The notes under the pieces are model-generated. The model searched no databases, was not told the origin of the DNA, and saw only the letters and a list, made by a program, of their open reading frames with translations. Below, one piece after another: positions 37,901 through 48,156 of a stretch of 64,000 nt of DNA. The stretch's first letter is position 1, and each line of letters starts with the position of its first letter. The stretch is from NCBI GenBank assembly GCA_037975125.1, contig CM075860.1, positions 38,973,391 to 39,037,390 on the forward strand, written 5' to 3'. The position numbers and the translations under genes were made by a program. Origin of the DNA: Latrodectus hesperus (taxonomy: Eukaryota > Arthropoda > Arachnida > Araneae > Theridiidae).

Positions 37901-40900
37901 TCCCAAAGTAGAGTGCTGCCGAGAGGACGACCCCAACAATAATACTTTCTGATAATGCGCCTCAAATCGTTAAGCAGCATGTGAAGAATGTGGAGATTCT
38001 GTTGGTTGCTGGCAACTATTAAAGAAATTAAACGCTATGTGTGAATTCTTGTAAACATTTTCAAAGGAGATGAGTTAAAACTTGCATTATATAACTTTAT
38101 GAAAAAATTTAATAATTATTCGCATATCAATTTTATCTTAAATATTTTTTTAATATGTGTCTCAAAAAATATTATCCTTCATAGTAAGAAAGATAAATTT
38201 CCTAAATTGTTGTTAAATATAATTTTCTTTATAAACCTAATGAATTTAATTTTTTGCTTTTTTATGTTAAACATTTTAAGAAAGTGATTGTTTCATTCAC
38301 ATATACAAACGATTTGAATAATCATACGTGTGACATCGCATTCATATGCCTTGGTTTTTTAATATAGTTAACAATAATGAAGAAATTTCCAAATTCTTTT
38401 TCCTCAAAAGTTCACGCTTAATGGTATTCAATGTACATTTCTATTTGCTGACTTATTAGCTTTCAGTTTCTTGGGTTTTACAGATTAAGAAAGAGAAAAG
38501 CAGCTCTATTTATAATTAACTCTTTATTCCATGATTAAGCATAAATTTATCAAAGAAAAAGTAAATCTTTTATGTGTCTTTGATAAGAAAATTCAAAATG
38601 AACGGTATTTAAAATAATCATTAGACAATTTATGGATTTCAAGATAATCAAGCCATAATGCACAAAATTTCAAAAATACAGTAGAACTTCAATCATCCCA
38701 ACTCCGTTTTTCCGAATCGCTTTCATAATTTCGAAAAAATAAATTAGACTGAAGAAGAGATGGAAAATGAGAATAAACAGAAGATGAGACAGAGGCTGGT
38801 CTCTTCTGGAATTCAATAACATTATTTTGAAGTTCTTGATATTCAGAAGTTAGGGCTGAAAATATAGTATAATGGATTATGAGTGAGACCCTAAATTTCA
38901 AATTGCAAATGATGGTAAACTTATTAAAAGTGTCAAGGTAGATGACCTTAAAGTCCAAGTTGAAGCAGGCTTTGGACCATCAGCTAGTGAAGCATTTGCC
39001 GGCTTTGAAGTAGATAGAGCATCAGCACGTATGTGACCACATGCAAATTCTCCTATCAAGCGGATGCACAAATTAGCTGCCCGAAAGCGGATTGAGGCTT
39101 ACTCTGTACAAGATGTTCAGCAAGCAATGACTTTCATTTACAGCACTGTACATACATGCTATATCAATGTACATCGCTTATACCTTAACATGCAAACGTG
39201 TTGCATTTTCATTTAATTGATTAAATGAAAAGGCAACACTTTTGTTCTTTTAAGAAAGTGACTGTGTTCTGCAACTTTTTCTTTAAAATATGTCGCTTTT
39301 TTCCTCCCATTTTCAACGTACAATAATTAATTAAAATAGACCCTTTTTTCGAAAAAGTCCAATAATCCGAATTTTTGATTACCCGAATGGGATCTGGTCC
39401 CAATTGATTCGGATAATTAAGAGTTCTACTGTACCATTCAAATCGACAAACTACGATAATCAATTGCCTTGTACATATGAAATTGCTATTTAAATAATCA
39501 AATCATTAAGACGACGAAATCGCATTAATATTAGCAATGTAAGTGTCTCAAGACTTTTGTTTTTAAAGGAAGTGTAGCTATTAATATAAATGAGAAATTT
39601 TTTATTGAATCTGTTAATAAATTCTTTCAATGTCAATTTTAAATTTCTTAAAAGTGATACAGATTATTTTAGGATTCCCCAAGAGAGATAAATATTCCCA
39701 ACTATTGGCTAAACGTGGTTACCTCTGTTGTCTTCTGTTCAATTTATCTCGTTGTGGTTCGCGAGTTCAATTCGCACTTTGGAGGTAGTGTTGGAAATGG
39801 TTCGGAATCCATTTAAAACTAAGATAAGTCCTCGAATACAAAAAGTGACCTTAAAGGACTAACAAATCGAAAGTCTCAAGAACAAACCAAACAAAAAGTA
39901 TGATTTTTAATATTTTCATTACGGAAAATACGTAAAAATGACAACAGTATCTATTATATTGAAAATATAATAGGTTGTTGTATTAGCATGCTTTCCGGGT
40001 ACCTAGTCCCGAGTTGGGTTCTATTGGTTAGATAGAAGCAGCCGTAAGGATTCTTCGTAATTTTGAAACAAGGACTTAGCAGAAGACCCTCCAATATTTG
40101 ACCTGACACCCCCAGAGGTATCATTTCACTTGGAGGACATTGCGACCACGACATATTTAGCATGTCCCAGCCGCCTTCAGAGAACAGAAGGATCTTCGGT
40201 TCAGTCGGAATTCGAACTCACTATTTGCCGATGATGAAAACGACATCCTAACCAACCAGGCCACTTCGGCAACAATACCATAGATTATGGTCACGCTGTG
40301 GCCTTAGAATCGTTAACAAAACTCGTATCAATGATATCTACTAAAAAAACGAATGATAAAAGCAGTTACTTTTAAAAAATAATTTATGCAGATTAATTAA
40401 ACAATTAACAAATTGATCATCTAAACACATATGAGTATAATCAGATTTGCAGAGTGAAATAATCTTCATAAATCACATCTGATTTAAATCGAACATCAAA
40501 TGTTTGGGATGAATTAGAAATAGCAAATCTGATTACTTTAAAAATATTTAAAAAATTTCTCTCGTAAAAAATGTTAAAAAATTTTAAAACTGAAAAAATG
40601 TTTATAAAAATTTTAAATGATTGTATAAAATTTGTGCTATATTTATTTGTTTTGAAAGAAACATCAATCAAATATTAATTATTTAATTGCTATTACTTGC
40701 TTATATCATTTTTACAACCTCATTGTGTTTTACCTTAGGGGGGAACAAGAGTAAATTTTTAATTCCCTGAATTTGTCAGAAAAATAACTTTTACTTAAAA
40801 TGAATGTATTGAATATGTATTTTAATATATTATACTATATTGATATTATTTACGAGGCATTATTTGTAAACACTTACAACAATTATTCGCCAGAATCTCG

Positions 40901-43900
40901 ATAACTTGTTTGTTGGTAAAATCATCCAGAACTGTTTTCTATACATCGGGTTGTAACGAAAGTTTTCTGCTGTCGCTAATATCATTTGAGCAAACAGTTC
41001 ACGTTGGCATTGTTCATTTTTATTTTGTCAGACGACTTTTGGTATTTGAAGAAAGGAGACTTGCTTTAGAACACTTTGTTCTGAGATCTGTAAAAATATG
41101 TGACTACCATTAAGTACAAGGTGTCTGAACTGGAATGATCATGCTAACAGATTATGTTCTTCCAGTTCTGTTGCAAAAAATCAACTACAGAATGTCACCA
41201 AATCATGTGTAAAATTTTAAGTACTACTGTTGCATTATATGACATGGTAAAGGTTCAAAATTCTGTTGTATCATGATACCGAAGGTTCAAAAATAAGGAA
41301 TGATATTCAAGAAGCAGAGCGCTTTGGCCAGCCTTCTGATGTTGATGAGTCACGCTTGCGAGAATTTGTGGATCCTTCGAGAACATGCTAAGGAGTTACA
41401 TGTCAATGCTATGTCCATTAACGGTGCTACGCATAGCATAATCACTGAACGCAGAAGTTCAATCATTGTGTACCGCATGTAATATTTTTCTAATAAATTT
41501 CTCTTATTGCTAATCATGTTTATCAATTGATCTTAATAAAACATTCAAATTCTAAATAAGCTTACCTTGAGCAGGTTTTTAATTTCTTTATTAACATAGA
41601 ACATACTTAAACAGGACAAGACATGGAACAAAGAACATCTCCGGGAGCAGAATCTTATTCTGTTTGTAAACAAAGATATTCGTGCAGTGCGCCCTCTATA
41701 GACAAATAGTTGCAACAGCACATGAGCTGAGTCAAGCAAATAAGTACAGATGTGTTCAGGCTTGCACTAATCTGCTTGAATATCAACGCAAGGAAAAAAC
41801 CCTAAAGCAGACCATCATTTGTGATGAAAAGTAGATTTACTTCAACAGCACATGCCGGAAAAGCGATTAGTCTTCGCCAGGTGAGTCCGTCGGTAGCGTC
41901 GCAAAGCGTAATTTGACTAACCAAAAGATCATTATTTGTATCTGGTGGCGTTGCCGTGATATTATCCACAAATTGCACCTGGAAAAAGGTTAAACCATCG
42001 GCAGTAAGCTATACAGCGAGATGCTAGTCTGTGTTGACGATTGCTATCAAATCCAAATATCGAAGAGAGTTTCGGGGCAAAGAATGCAAGACTTCATGTT
42101 TCTGCATTCACCAGTTGGATTCAACTGACTTCTATTTTTATCTCACTTGCAGTTACAGCTTTCTGGTGCTATCTTCGATTCCGCACAAAGGACGTCTGCA
42201 ACGAGGTTAATATGTTTTTGGACTTTTAGCCCACCAAGTTTATAGCCGAAGGATTTGAAAAACTACTAAAACATTGGCAAAATGTCATATATTTGGGTAA
42301 TGATTACTACCCGCACTTTGGTGTACTGCTTTAATTTTTCTTCTAATTTTATTAAGAACATTTTTTGGTGGAAACTTTCGTCACAACTGGATATTTGAAT
42401 AGATTTCTTAATCTTTAAACAGAAATTTTTAGAACTTTATGTCATGAGACGTAATTTAACTTAATCATATATTTCGTTTGAAAAATGCTTTCATTACTAA
42501 AACAATGCTGTTCAACATGTATGTTATAATAATGTTATGTCCATATAATTTTCATTGGATTCCAGTCCAATGTAGACTATAATAAAAGGATAAGAAATCA
42601 AGTACCTTGTCGAGCAACTTCTTCCAGCACAACAAAAAGTATTTGAGTAGCACGTCCGCTCAAAGTGGTAAGATTCTGCGTTATCAACAAGTGTAAAAGC
42701 TGCAAGAAAATCGTCAATAAAATCAAATTTTTATCGTTTTTCTAAAATTATAGCGAAAAACAAAGTGATGCTAATTAAATTATAAACTAATAACCTTAGT
42801 AAATTTTCCAAAGATGGAGATAATAATATTAGCTTACCTTGCATATGTAGTTAAACCTTCTAATATCATGAACAGCGTTTCTAAAATCTAATTTCTGAAT
42901 TGCTTCGCCGATATTATTGAAACCAGTGACCTAAAAGGGTAAACGTAAAGTAAAAAATACAAGTAATATTTAACTTAGATTATTCCATGATAAATAACAA
43001 AGAAACGTTGAATAAGAAATGTGCACAATATATCTAAATATTTACATTAATTTTATATAAATAATATATAAGTTATATTAAAGTAATTAACGGATTTTTT
43101 GATATTTTTTTATATTTATCAGTTTTGAAAGACTGGTTTATATATAAAACTTGTTAAATAATAAAATAAAAAAGCGCCGTTCATTAAAATCGCGTGTGTA
43201 TTTTAAGTTAATTTTTGTGAAATTATTGTATAAGGATACAATAAAAATGTTTAATGTACTTAAAAAAAGAGCAAAATGTAATTCAACGGGGTTAAATTTA
43301 TTTGAAAGTAAAATGTAGAGTAAAGTAAGGCAAATTTTTTTTTAATGAAGGAGAAACAGATGAAACCGCAAAGCCTTCCGATATAGGTCAAACGAAGTCG
43401 CTGTTTTAAGCCTCATATAAAAAAGAAATCGAAAAAGCAACCTAAAACACAATCAGAAGACAATTAGCGGTAAGACACGCACAAAATGATGCCTTAGTAA
43501 TATATAATGAAGCTGAGCACAAGGAAGAAGGACTCGATAAAATATTTATTGAAGTAATAACTAGACACAAAAATCCGAACCCAGAAACACTTCACAATAC
43601 TTTAAACTCAGTGTTCAATATTGTTTATTTGCAAGAGATGCTACAATGTGAAATATTAAAGCCACTATTATTTAATTTAAAAAGAATGAACTGCTTACTT
43701 TTTTTCTTTTGAGTCGGAGAAGTATTATAAAATATTGCAACTGTTATAAGTAATGACACAGTGGTGTTATCCCATGAAAACTTTTGATTTTCCATGATTT
43801 AAAAAACTATTCTAAAAAACTGGTTCACACACAAGAATTTTTTCAAAAGTCCATTAATTTTATATGTAGACATAGTTCTTAGAATCAAATTTCACTAGAT

Positions 43901-44293
43901 ATAAATTGGTTGTCATTTAATTTTATTATTTTTACAATTACAAAGGTTTCTTTTAATACTTTTACGAAGAAATAATTTTGAATGTGTTAAATAAATCAAT
44001 TTAGCTATTATTAGCTAATGAGATAAAAAAAATTGTGCTTACTTCTTTGGTATTCTTCAAAGTGATCTGACAGTGAGGTTGATTTTCTTTCATATCTGAA
44101 TATAAAAAGCGGAAATCATTTTCACTGTTAATTCTGAAATATAAACTATGATTGCTATTCAGCAGATAATTATTTTGTACCTGAATTATCCATGAAATCC
44201 ATGTCTGATGTTCCATAAGGAAAGTCAGAATCGTTCTCATAGGAGCTGCAATCTCTCTTTTTCTCGTGGAAGACATTTCTGTTCCTAGAATGC
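31767..44293 (-). CDS. FBXO25/FBXO32: FBXO25/FBXO32 (atrogin-1) family F-box protein, spliced, 5'-partial
   Basis: Eight minus-strand exons in transcript order: 44293-44181, 44095-44043, 42930-42838, 42699-42606, 38015-37840, 36122-35854, 32826-32754, 31913-31767. Every intron is GT-AG and the phases agree, giving about 338 residues plus TGA. Diagnostic segments include IGEAIQKLDFRNAVHDIRRF, LLITQNLTTLSG, NQQNLHILHMLLNDL, the F-box (about 185-235: LTDMPAAILREILLRLSD to HIWRELCKFHF), REQIRIVL, ESLFLCRYCRCLFWK and GHPCLDLS, then a C-terminal PPQAFLSFF. All occur in the same order in human FBXO25 and FBXO32 (about 355-365 residues). Known for the family: substrate receptor of SCF (SKP1-CUL1) ubiquitin ligases, with FBXO32 linked to muscle atrophy. 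The conserved N-terminal exon with the DWRSPG motif was not found up to 64000. Orthology to FBXO25 versus FBXO32 is left open because invertebrates usually have a single gene. Confidence 0.93.
32754..32826 (-). CDS. FBXO25/FBXO32: FBXO25/32-like exon (Cys-rich CRYCRCLFWK)
   Basis: A 73-nt exon after TTTTAG (family acceptor TTAGGAAA), before GTAAAT. It reads KHGLKEEYAESLFLCRYC and then RCLFWK, matching RKEQYGDTLHFCRHCSILFWK. The Cys-x2-Cys and FWK are conserved; FWK is the FBXO25 form, where FBXO32 has SWK. Confidence 0.95.
32827..35853 (-). other. F-box gene intron
   Basis: A 3.0-kb AT-rich intron. Only the SINE at 35455-35718 is recognised. Confidence 0.7.
35455..35718 (-). repeat. tRNA-derived SINE
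   Basis: Minus-strand head GCGTGGTTATGGAATCGG (A-box-like, 35715-35698) with B box GGAGTTCGATTCCC (35680-35667), followed by a GC-richer body to about 35455. An open frame (35753-35427, minus) over it is not a gene. It lies just downstream of the F-box exon, within the next intron. Confidence 0.75.
35854..36122 (-). CDS. FBXO25/FBXO32: FBXO25/32-like exon encoding the F-box
   Basis: A 269-nt exon after TTATTTAG, before GTAATA. It opens PMEDGSYRLTDMP. The ATG at 36119 is an internal Met here, because acceptor and phase join it to the upstream exon. It holds the whole F-box (SKP1-binding fold) and the following HFTREQIRIVL and TDWQLVFHQLR segments, equal to HFSERQIRKRL and LDWKKMYFKLV of FBXO32. 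Confidence 0.96.
36260..36524. mobile_element. MITE with long self-folding terminal inverted repeats
   Basis: The left end (36261-36303) and the reverse complement of the right end (36524-36482) agree over about 42 bp, both carrying TTTGGCACA…TATAATCCAGGATGCCAAA. Each arm also contains TTTGGC and GCCAAA, so it can fold on itself. The roughly 180 bp between has no coding frame. It sits in the F-box gene intron 36123-37839. Superfamily and target-site duplication are unclear. Confidence 0.8.
37840..38015 (-). CDS. FBXO25/FBXO32: FBXO25/32-like exon (helical region before F-box)
   Basis: A 176-nt exon after TTTCTTTAATAG, before GTAAGT. It contains NQQNLHILHMLLNDL and LLWEQHLKTIDRI, matching DQQNIRLIRELLQTL and ILHWQQQLNNI of FBXO32. 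The vertebrate GKSVLVGNINMW stretch is replaced by a divergent YYCWGRPLGSTLLW. Confidence 0.94.
38679..39431 (+). mobile_element. pogo/Tigger-like DNA transposon, internally deleted, TA target site
   Basis: The ends are CAGTAGAACTTCAATCATCC at 38679 and, on the other strand from 39431, CAGTAGAACTCTTAATTATC, the classic pogo/Tigger terminus. Each is flanked by TA (38677-38678 and 39432-39433). At 753 bp it is about a third of a full element. A remnant of the transposase C-terminus is readable at about 38946-39150 (SASEAFAGFE, IKRMHKLAARKRI) with stops. Confidence 0.85.
39700..39900 (+). repeat. tRNA-derived SINE
   Basis: A box TTGGCTAAACGTGG at 39706-39719 and B box GAGTTCAATTC at 39763-39773, then a body ending in an A-rich stretch (AACAAACCAAACAAAAAG) near 39900. 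Confidence 0.65.
39985..40270 (-). repeat. tRNA-derived SINE
   Basis: The minus-strand head near 40270 has GGCCTGGTTGGTTAGGA (A box region, 40262-40246) and GAGTTCGAATTCC (B box, 40219-40207). A GC-rich body follows to about 39985. It sits head-to-head beside another SINE of a different family at 39700-39900. Confidence 0.8.
40947..42390 (+). mobile_element. mariner element, near full length, heavily mutated
   Basis: Terminal inverted repeats: left GGTTGTAACGAAAGTTTTC (from 40949), right reverse complement AGTTGTGACGAAAGTTTCC (ending about 42388). The span of about 1.44 kb fits a whole mariner. Transposase remnants run in plus frames: PSDVDESRLREFV (about 41330), VQACTNLLEYQRKEKTLKQ and IICDEK (about 41750, with the DDE Asp), then NQKIIICIWWRC (about 41920). 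Stops and frameshifts are frequent, so it is dead. It lies in the 4.6-kb F-box gene intron. Confidence 0.85.
42606..42699 (-). CDS. FBXO25/FBXO32: FBXO25/32-like exon (helical region)
   Basis: A 94-nt exon after TTTTCTTGCAG, before GTACTT. It reads LLHLLITQNLTTLSG and then QILFVVLEEVARQ, matching LLELIAKSQLTSLSG in FBXO32. It is separated by a short 138-bp intron from the exon before it. Confidence 0.94.
42838..42930 (-). CDS. FBXO25/FBXO32: FBXO25/32-like exon (IGEAIQKLDF block)
   Basis: A 93-nt exon (31 codons, phase 0) after TTACCCTTTTAG, before GTAAGC. It contains IGEAIQKLDFRNAVHDIRRF and NYICK, matching the most conserved N-terminal block of the family (LGEAFNRLDF…DIRRFNYV). Confidence 0.95.
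44043..44095 (-). CDS. FBXO25/FBXO32: FBXO25/32-like exon (…NTKE)
   Basis: A 53-nt exon after TTTTTATATTCAG, before GTAAGC. It reads MKENQPHCQITLKNTKE, aligned with the segment ending STKE just before the HGYCTLGEAF block in vertebrates. Confidence 0.82.
44181..44293 (-). CDS. FBXO25/FBXO32: FBXO25/32-like first visible exon
   Basis: A 113-nt exon after TTTCTCTTCCAG, before GTACAA. In the frame set by the next exon it reads HSRNRNVFHEKKRDC, then an acidic segment ending DMDFMDNS. EKKRDC corresponds to the KKRKKD basic patch before the conserved region in the vertebrate proteins. This is the least conserved exon, supported mainly by phase and position. It needs 2 nt from an upstream exon. Confidence 0.75.
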
Positions 44294-45749
44294 CTGGAAG
44301 AGAAAAACAAAACTTTCTATTCATATTCAGTTACAGCATTCGCCATTAAAATTGCTGTATCAGGATAAAATGAAAATAACAAAATGATGCTTATTGTACA
44401 AATATAAAAAAAATTTGGAATAACAAATTAAATTTAAAAGAAATTCAGAATCAGGTCTTGAGAAACCGGTACCCAGAACAACCACTTTTGACAGTAATAA
44501 TGTCAATCGTAAGCATCGGTATTAATTCAATCAGAAATTGTATGACATACATAGGTAAAGTTACCATGTAGTTTTAACACAATGTAAAATTTTAACGACG
44601 CTATATTGTGACTAGTTACTCGGGAACAGTAGATTAGATGTTTCTTGTTGGTGAAAACATGCTAACCAGCTTAGTAATTGAATATTCTAAGCATCGAAAA
44701 AAGGGCCGGTATAGTGTCAGATAAATGTAGCAAATTATCTCATGAAGTATAGTTTCGCAGAGCTTGAGCAAAAGGCATAGCTATGAAGTCTTAATGAAAT
44801 ATAAATGTTATGGGTGTTGTGTTGAAAGTGCCGTTGCTACCAAGAAAAGGTGAAGGGGAAAGGAATACAGTGACACGACGTATGAAATGGAACTCACAAC
44901 ATTTCATACAGTTGATGAATCATTATAAAAATGCAATCTGCTTTCTTCAAGTCTATTTATTCCGGCGTTAAGGTTAGTCCTTAATTTTATCATTAAAGAC
45001 GCTTCGGTCTGTTAGGGTAACCACAAAATTACTGTCGTTGTATTTACAGTTCATCGTCGAACTAATATATGTAGAAACATATTATCTTGGAAATGATCAT
45101 ATTCCTTGAATTAAGGCCCAAGATGCGGTCTTACCAGCTATTAAAGTCACGTTGATAACTAGTTATTCTTCTTGCCAGTTAATGATAGCACATGGGGAAT
45201 CTGGCTGAGATAGAAGACTGCGTTTTCTATAACCGTCTTGAAGACAGTTTCCATGCAGACAAGGAATCTCGACCTACGAAAGTAGCAATACTATGACATG
45301 ATAAACCGGAATCCTTGTCCGCAATCTCGATGTGATAACCGCAATGTTAAAAAGAAATTTTTATCAAATAAAAAATCATTTGCAATATTTTAAAGAATGA
45401 AATATGAAATTTCTAACGTAATAGAATATTTTTTCCTTCTTCAGGCTAATTGAAAAATACTGAAAAACTTTTGGAAGGCTCAAAGCAATGTGATAAATAT
45501 TCTTCACTGCAAAATTCAGTCTATTCAACTAGCACATTTCATTCCTAACAGCACTTTTAAAATCTATTTAATTAGACTTGGCGATCATTGCTTAGATTAC
45601 CATTGATGTTGTATCACACACAGATAGGAGCTTCTTCAACGATGTTATCAGAAGAAAAAGAAATTGTATGATGTTGCGATTTCTGTTGAACCCCGGACCT
45701 GCTCATAGCATCGTATTGGTCATATTCCTGTGTGACAGCATGATGGAGA
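44294..45749. other. Upstream of the visible F-box exons; nothing identified
   Basis: This is intronic to the F-box gene, since 44293 follows an acceptor. Positions 44800-45350 are GC-richer and probably contain old repeats, but no family could be named. Confidence 0.45.
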
Positions 45750-46125
45750 ATGAACATTGGTAGCTTAGTTGTTCTAGGGCGAAGATACGTATCATTATAG
45801 GCTTCTCATCACTGGAAACTATCATTTCAGGAAACATCTCCATACTATGGGACTCGTTCAAGACTCTAAATGTAGGAAATGTCTTAAGGATGATAAGTCG
45901 GCGCTCACATCATTTTTGAGTGTGATGCCTCCATTCGTTTAAATAGTTAAGGAATCATCAATACTAAAAAGTTACATCTTAGCTCCATAAAGGGTTTGTC
46001 TGACTTTATAAAGAGGGCGACCCAATTTATTGGAACTAAGAGTTTATGGGCTTGAGGCTATGGCACAAAATGCTATCGAGCAGAGGTTCCCAGCACCGTG
46101 CAAGCCCACTAAGAAGAAGAAGAAC
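45750..46125 (+). mobile_element. Non-LTR retrotransposon tail fragment
   Basis: A plus-strand frame reads LLITGNYHFRKHLHTMGL, then a CRKCL…SAHHIIFECD Cys/His tail, the C-terminal zinc-knuckle region of jockey-like LINEs, then LSDFIKRATQFIG. It ends in a non-coding tail with AAGAAGAAGAAGAA near 46125, as at a LINE 3' end. Confidence 0.7.
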
Positions 46126-46149
46126 ATTAGTAGTGTCCATAAGGCATCG

Positions 46150-46510
46150 TGATACAAACCTATGACTGGAGTGATGGTATGGTGTACCATTAAATATCTC
46201 GGTCACTTCATATGAGCACGGATAGCAGTTAGAGCAGTGGCCATTATACTTATGTTAGTTAAGGCTCGTGGCTCTACTTTTTATTCGGGCCCTTTGAAAT
46301 ATTACGTTTTAACAAGATAATGTACAATCGTACATTATCAATACTGCATGGAGCTGTCTTGACATATAAAATGTTCAACAGGTGCCTTGGTCAACAAGTT
46401 TCCCAGACCGCTCTTCAACAGAAAACACCTCATCAATGGTTTTAAAACGACTAGCTTGTTACAAAACGCGTCACTAATGGTCAGTGAACTGTGAACATTA
46501 AGTTGAAACT
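46150..46510 (+). mobile_element. Tc1-like transposase fragment
   Basis: Degenerate frames include MTGVMVWCTIKYLG (Tc1 PGVMVWGAI), QDNVQSYI (Tc1 QQDNARPH, the second catalytic Asp) and PWSTSFPDRSSTEN (Tc1 PWPARSPDLSPIEN), in correct order with frameshifts. It directly follows the 3' end of a LINE fragment. Confidence 0.75.
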
Positions 46511-47691
46511 ATACTGTCACAACAATGCTTGTAAATTCCATCGTATCTACGACCCAATGCCCAGTCGTATAAATATTATTATTGCTGTCAAAGGTGGTTG
46601 TTTTGGGTACGGGTTTTTCCCATTTCCGGCATAATATCCAATAAGTATTAATGTTTTGTTTTCGTTCTTTCTGACAGCAATTCTAATGGCCAGGAGTGTA
46701 TGTATATATAATAACAGAAAAATATGACCTTCCATAAATGTTATGTTGTAATTTAAAATCAAAATATTTTTTGTGTAGTCCCTGAATTATTTTCTTATAA
46801 TTTTTTTTGCAGCGTTTTCTTTATGAATTCAACATAAATCAATTTTATTTAATGTGAATGATAAAATAATCTCTTTTCATTCGAAGCAAGAATATATTAC
46901 ATTTGAAAACAAATGGGATTATAATTGGTATGTGAAACGTGCAACAACATTTTTTAGATGCAGGCATCAGTTCTTAGGTGCAGAAACAAATTACACTGTG
47001 TGCTAAAAAATTGAAAACAACAAATTAAATTTTTTTAAAGCTTAATAATAATAATACGAGTAGACCAAGAGCTTAAAATGAAAAATGATCCGGCCACCGA
47101 TAAGTCTAAAAAGAATGGTTGCAACGTCGGACGAAGCGTGGGCTAGAGCCGGTTCATCCTGAAACCTGAATATGTAATTCATTTTGAGTGTAAGCAAATT
47201 TCGCCCCTTTCTTAACTGCTTACTTTATCTCTTCTATTTGAAATGTGGGTTTATATTTTTACTCATTTTGATGTATTAACTGCATACATTTATATGTTTA
47301 ATCGGGAAGAAATTGTTTGAAATGAATGGAAGTAATTATTGATTTGATACACATCTCTCATACGAATTGAAATGAATGTGTCAAAAACGAATATCAAGAT
47401 TTTTTTATCGGAAATATATTTAAACGGAAAGAATAGATTACTTTTGATAATATCTTTTATTGCTTTATGTTACGTGCCACATAACTATAAATGATTTAAT
47501 ATTTTTAATGAGCCAGACGTAGACAGCATTACTACAATAACAGTTAGACTGGGAAGCTTTTTTACTGTTAAAAATTACTTAAAATCAAAAGATGGAATGG
47601 AATCATTCGTTCATATATTTTTTGAATTTAATTTCATTTGATAATTTTTTTCTGCTATGTATACATCTATATAATGGAAATGTCATTTTAA

Positions 47692-48156
47692 TTCAGAATT
47701 TTTATCAATTGTGAAGTTCCAGAGTCAGCTTTCCATCTTCTTTTCTCTCTCGTCTCCATCCTTACCACATCAACGTAAGGTCAAAAACCGTGATTTATTT
47801 ACTGGCAATGGCTCCATTTGGCCATTTCAGACAACCTCAAGAAGAATTTCGTTCAGAATTTTTATCTATTGTGAAGTTCCAGAGTCAGCTTGCCGTCTTC
47901 TTTTTTCACATCCATACCTCATCAATGAAAGGACAAAAGACCGTGATTTATTTAATGGCGATGGTTCCCTTATCATTTTGCCATTTCAGACAACCTCAAG
48001 AAGAATTTCGTTCAGAATTTTTATCTATTGTGAAGTTCCAGAGTCAGCTTGCCATCTTTTTTTCGTCACATCCTTACCACATCAACGTAAGGTCAAAAGC
48101 CCGTCATTTATTTAATGGCGATGGTTCCATTTTGCCCTTTCAGACAACCTCAAGAA
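47692..48156. repeat. Tandem repeat, three units of about 160 bp
   Basis: Units 47692-47851, 47852-48010 and 48011-48156 (last truncated) each start TTCAGAATTTTTATC and contain GTGAAGTTCCAGAGTCAGCTT, then AAGGTCAAAA and CCATTTCAGACAACCTCAAGAA. Plus-strand open frames of 134 and 152 residues come from the repetition. No known protein is recognised. Confidence 0.9.
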
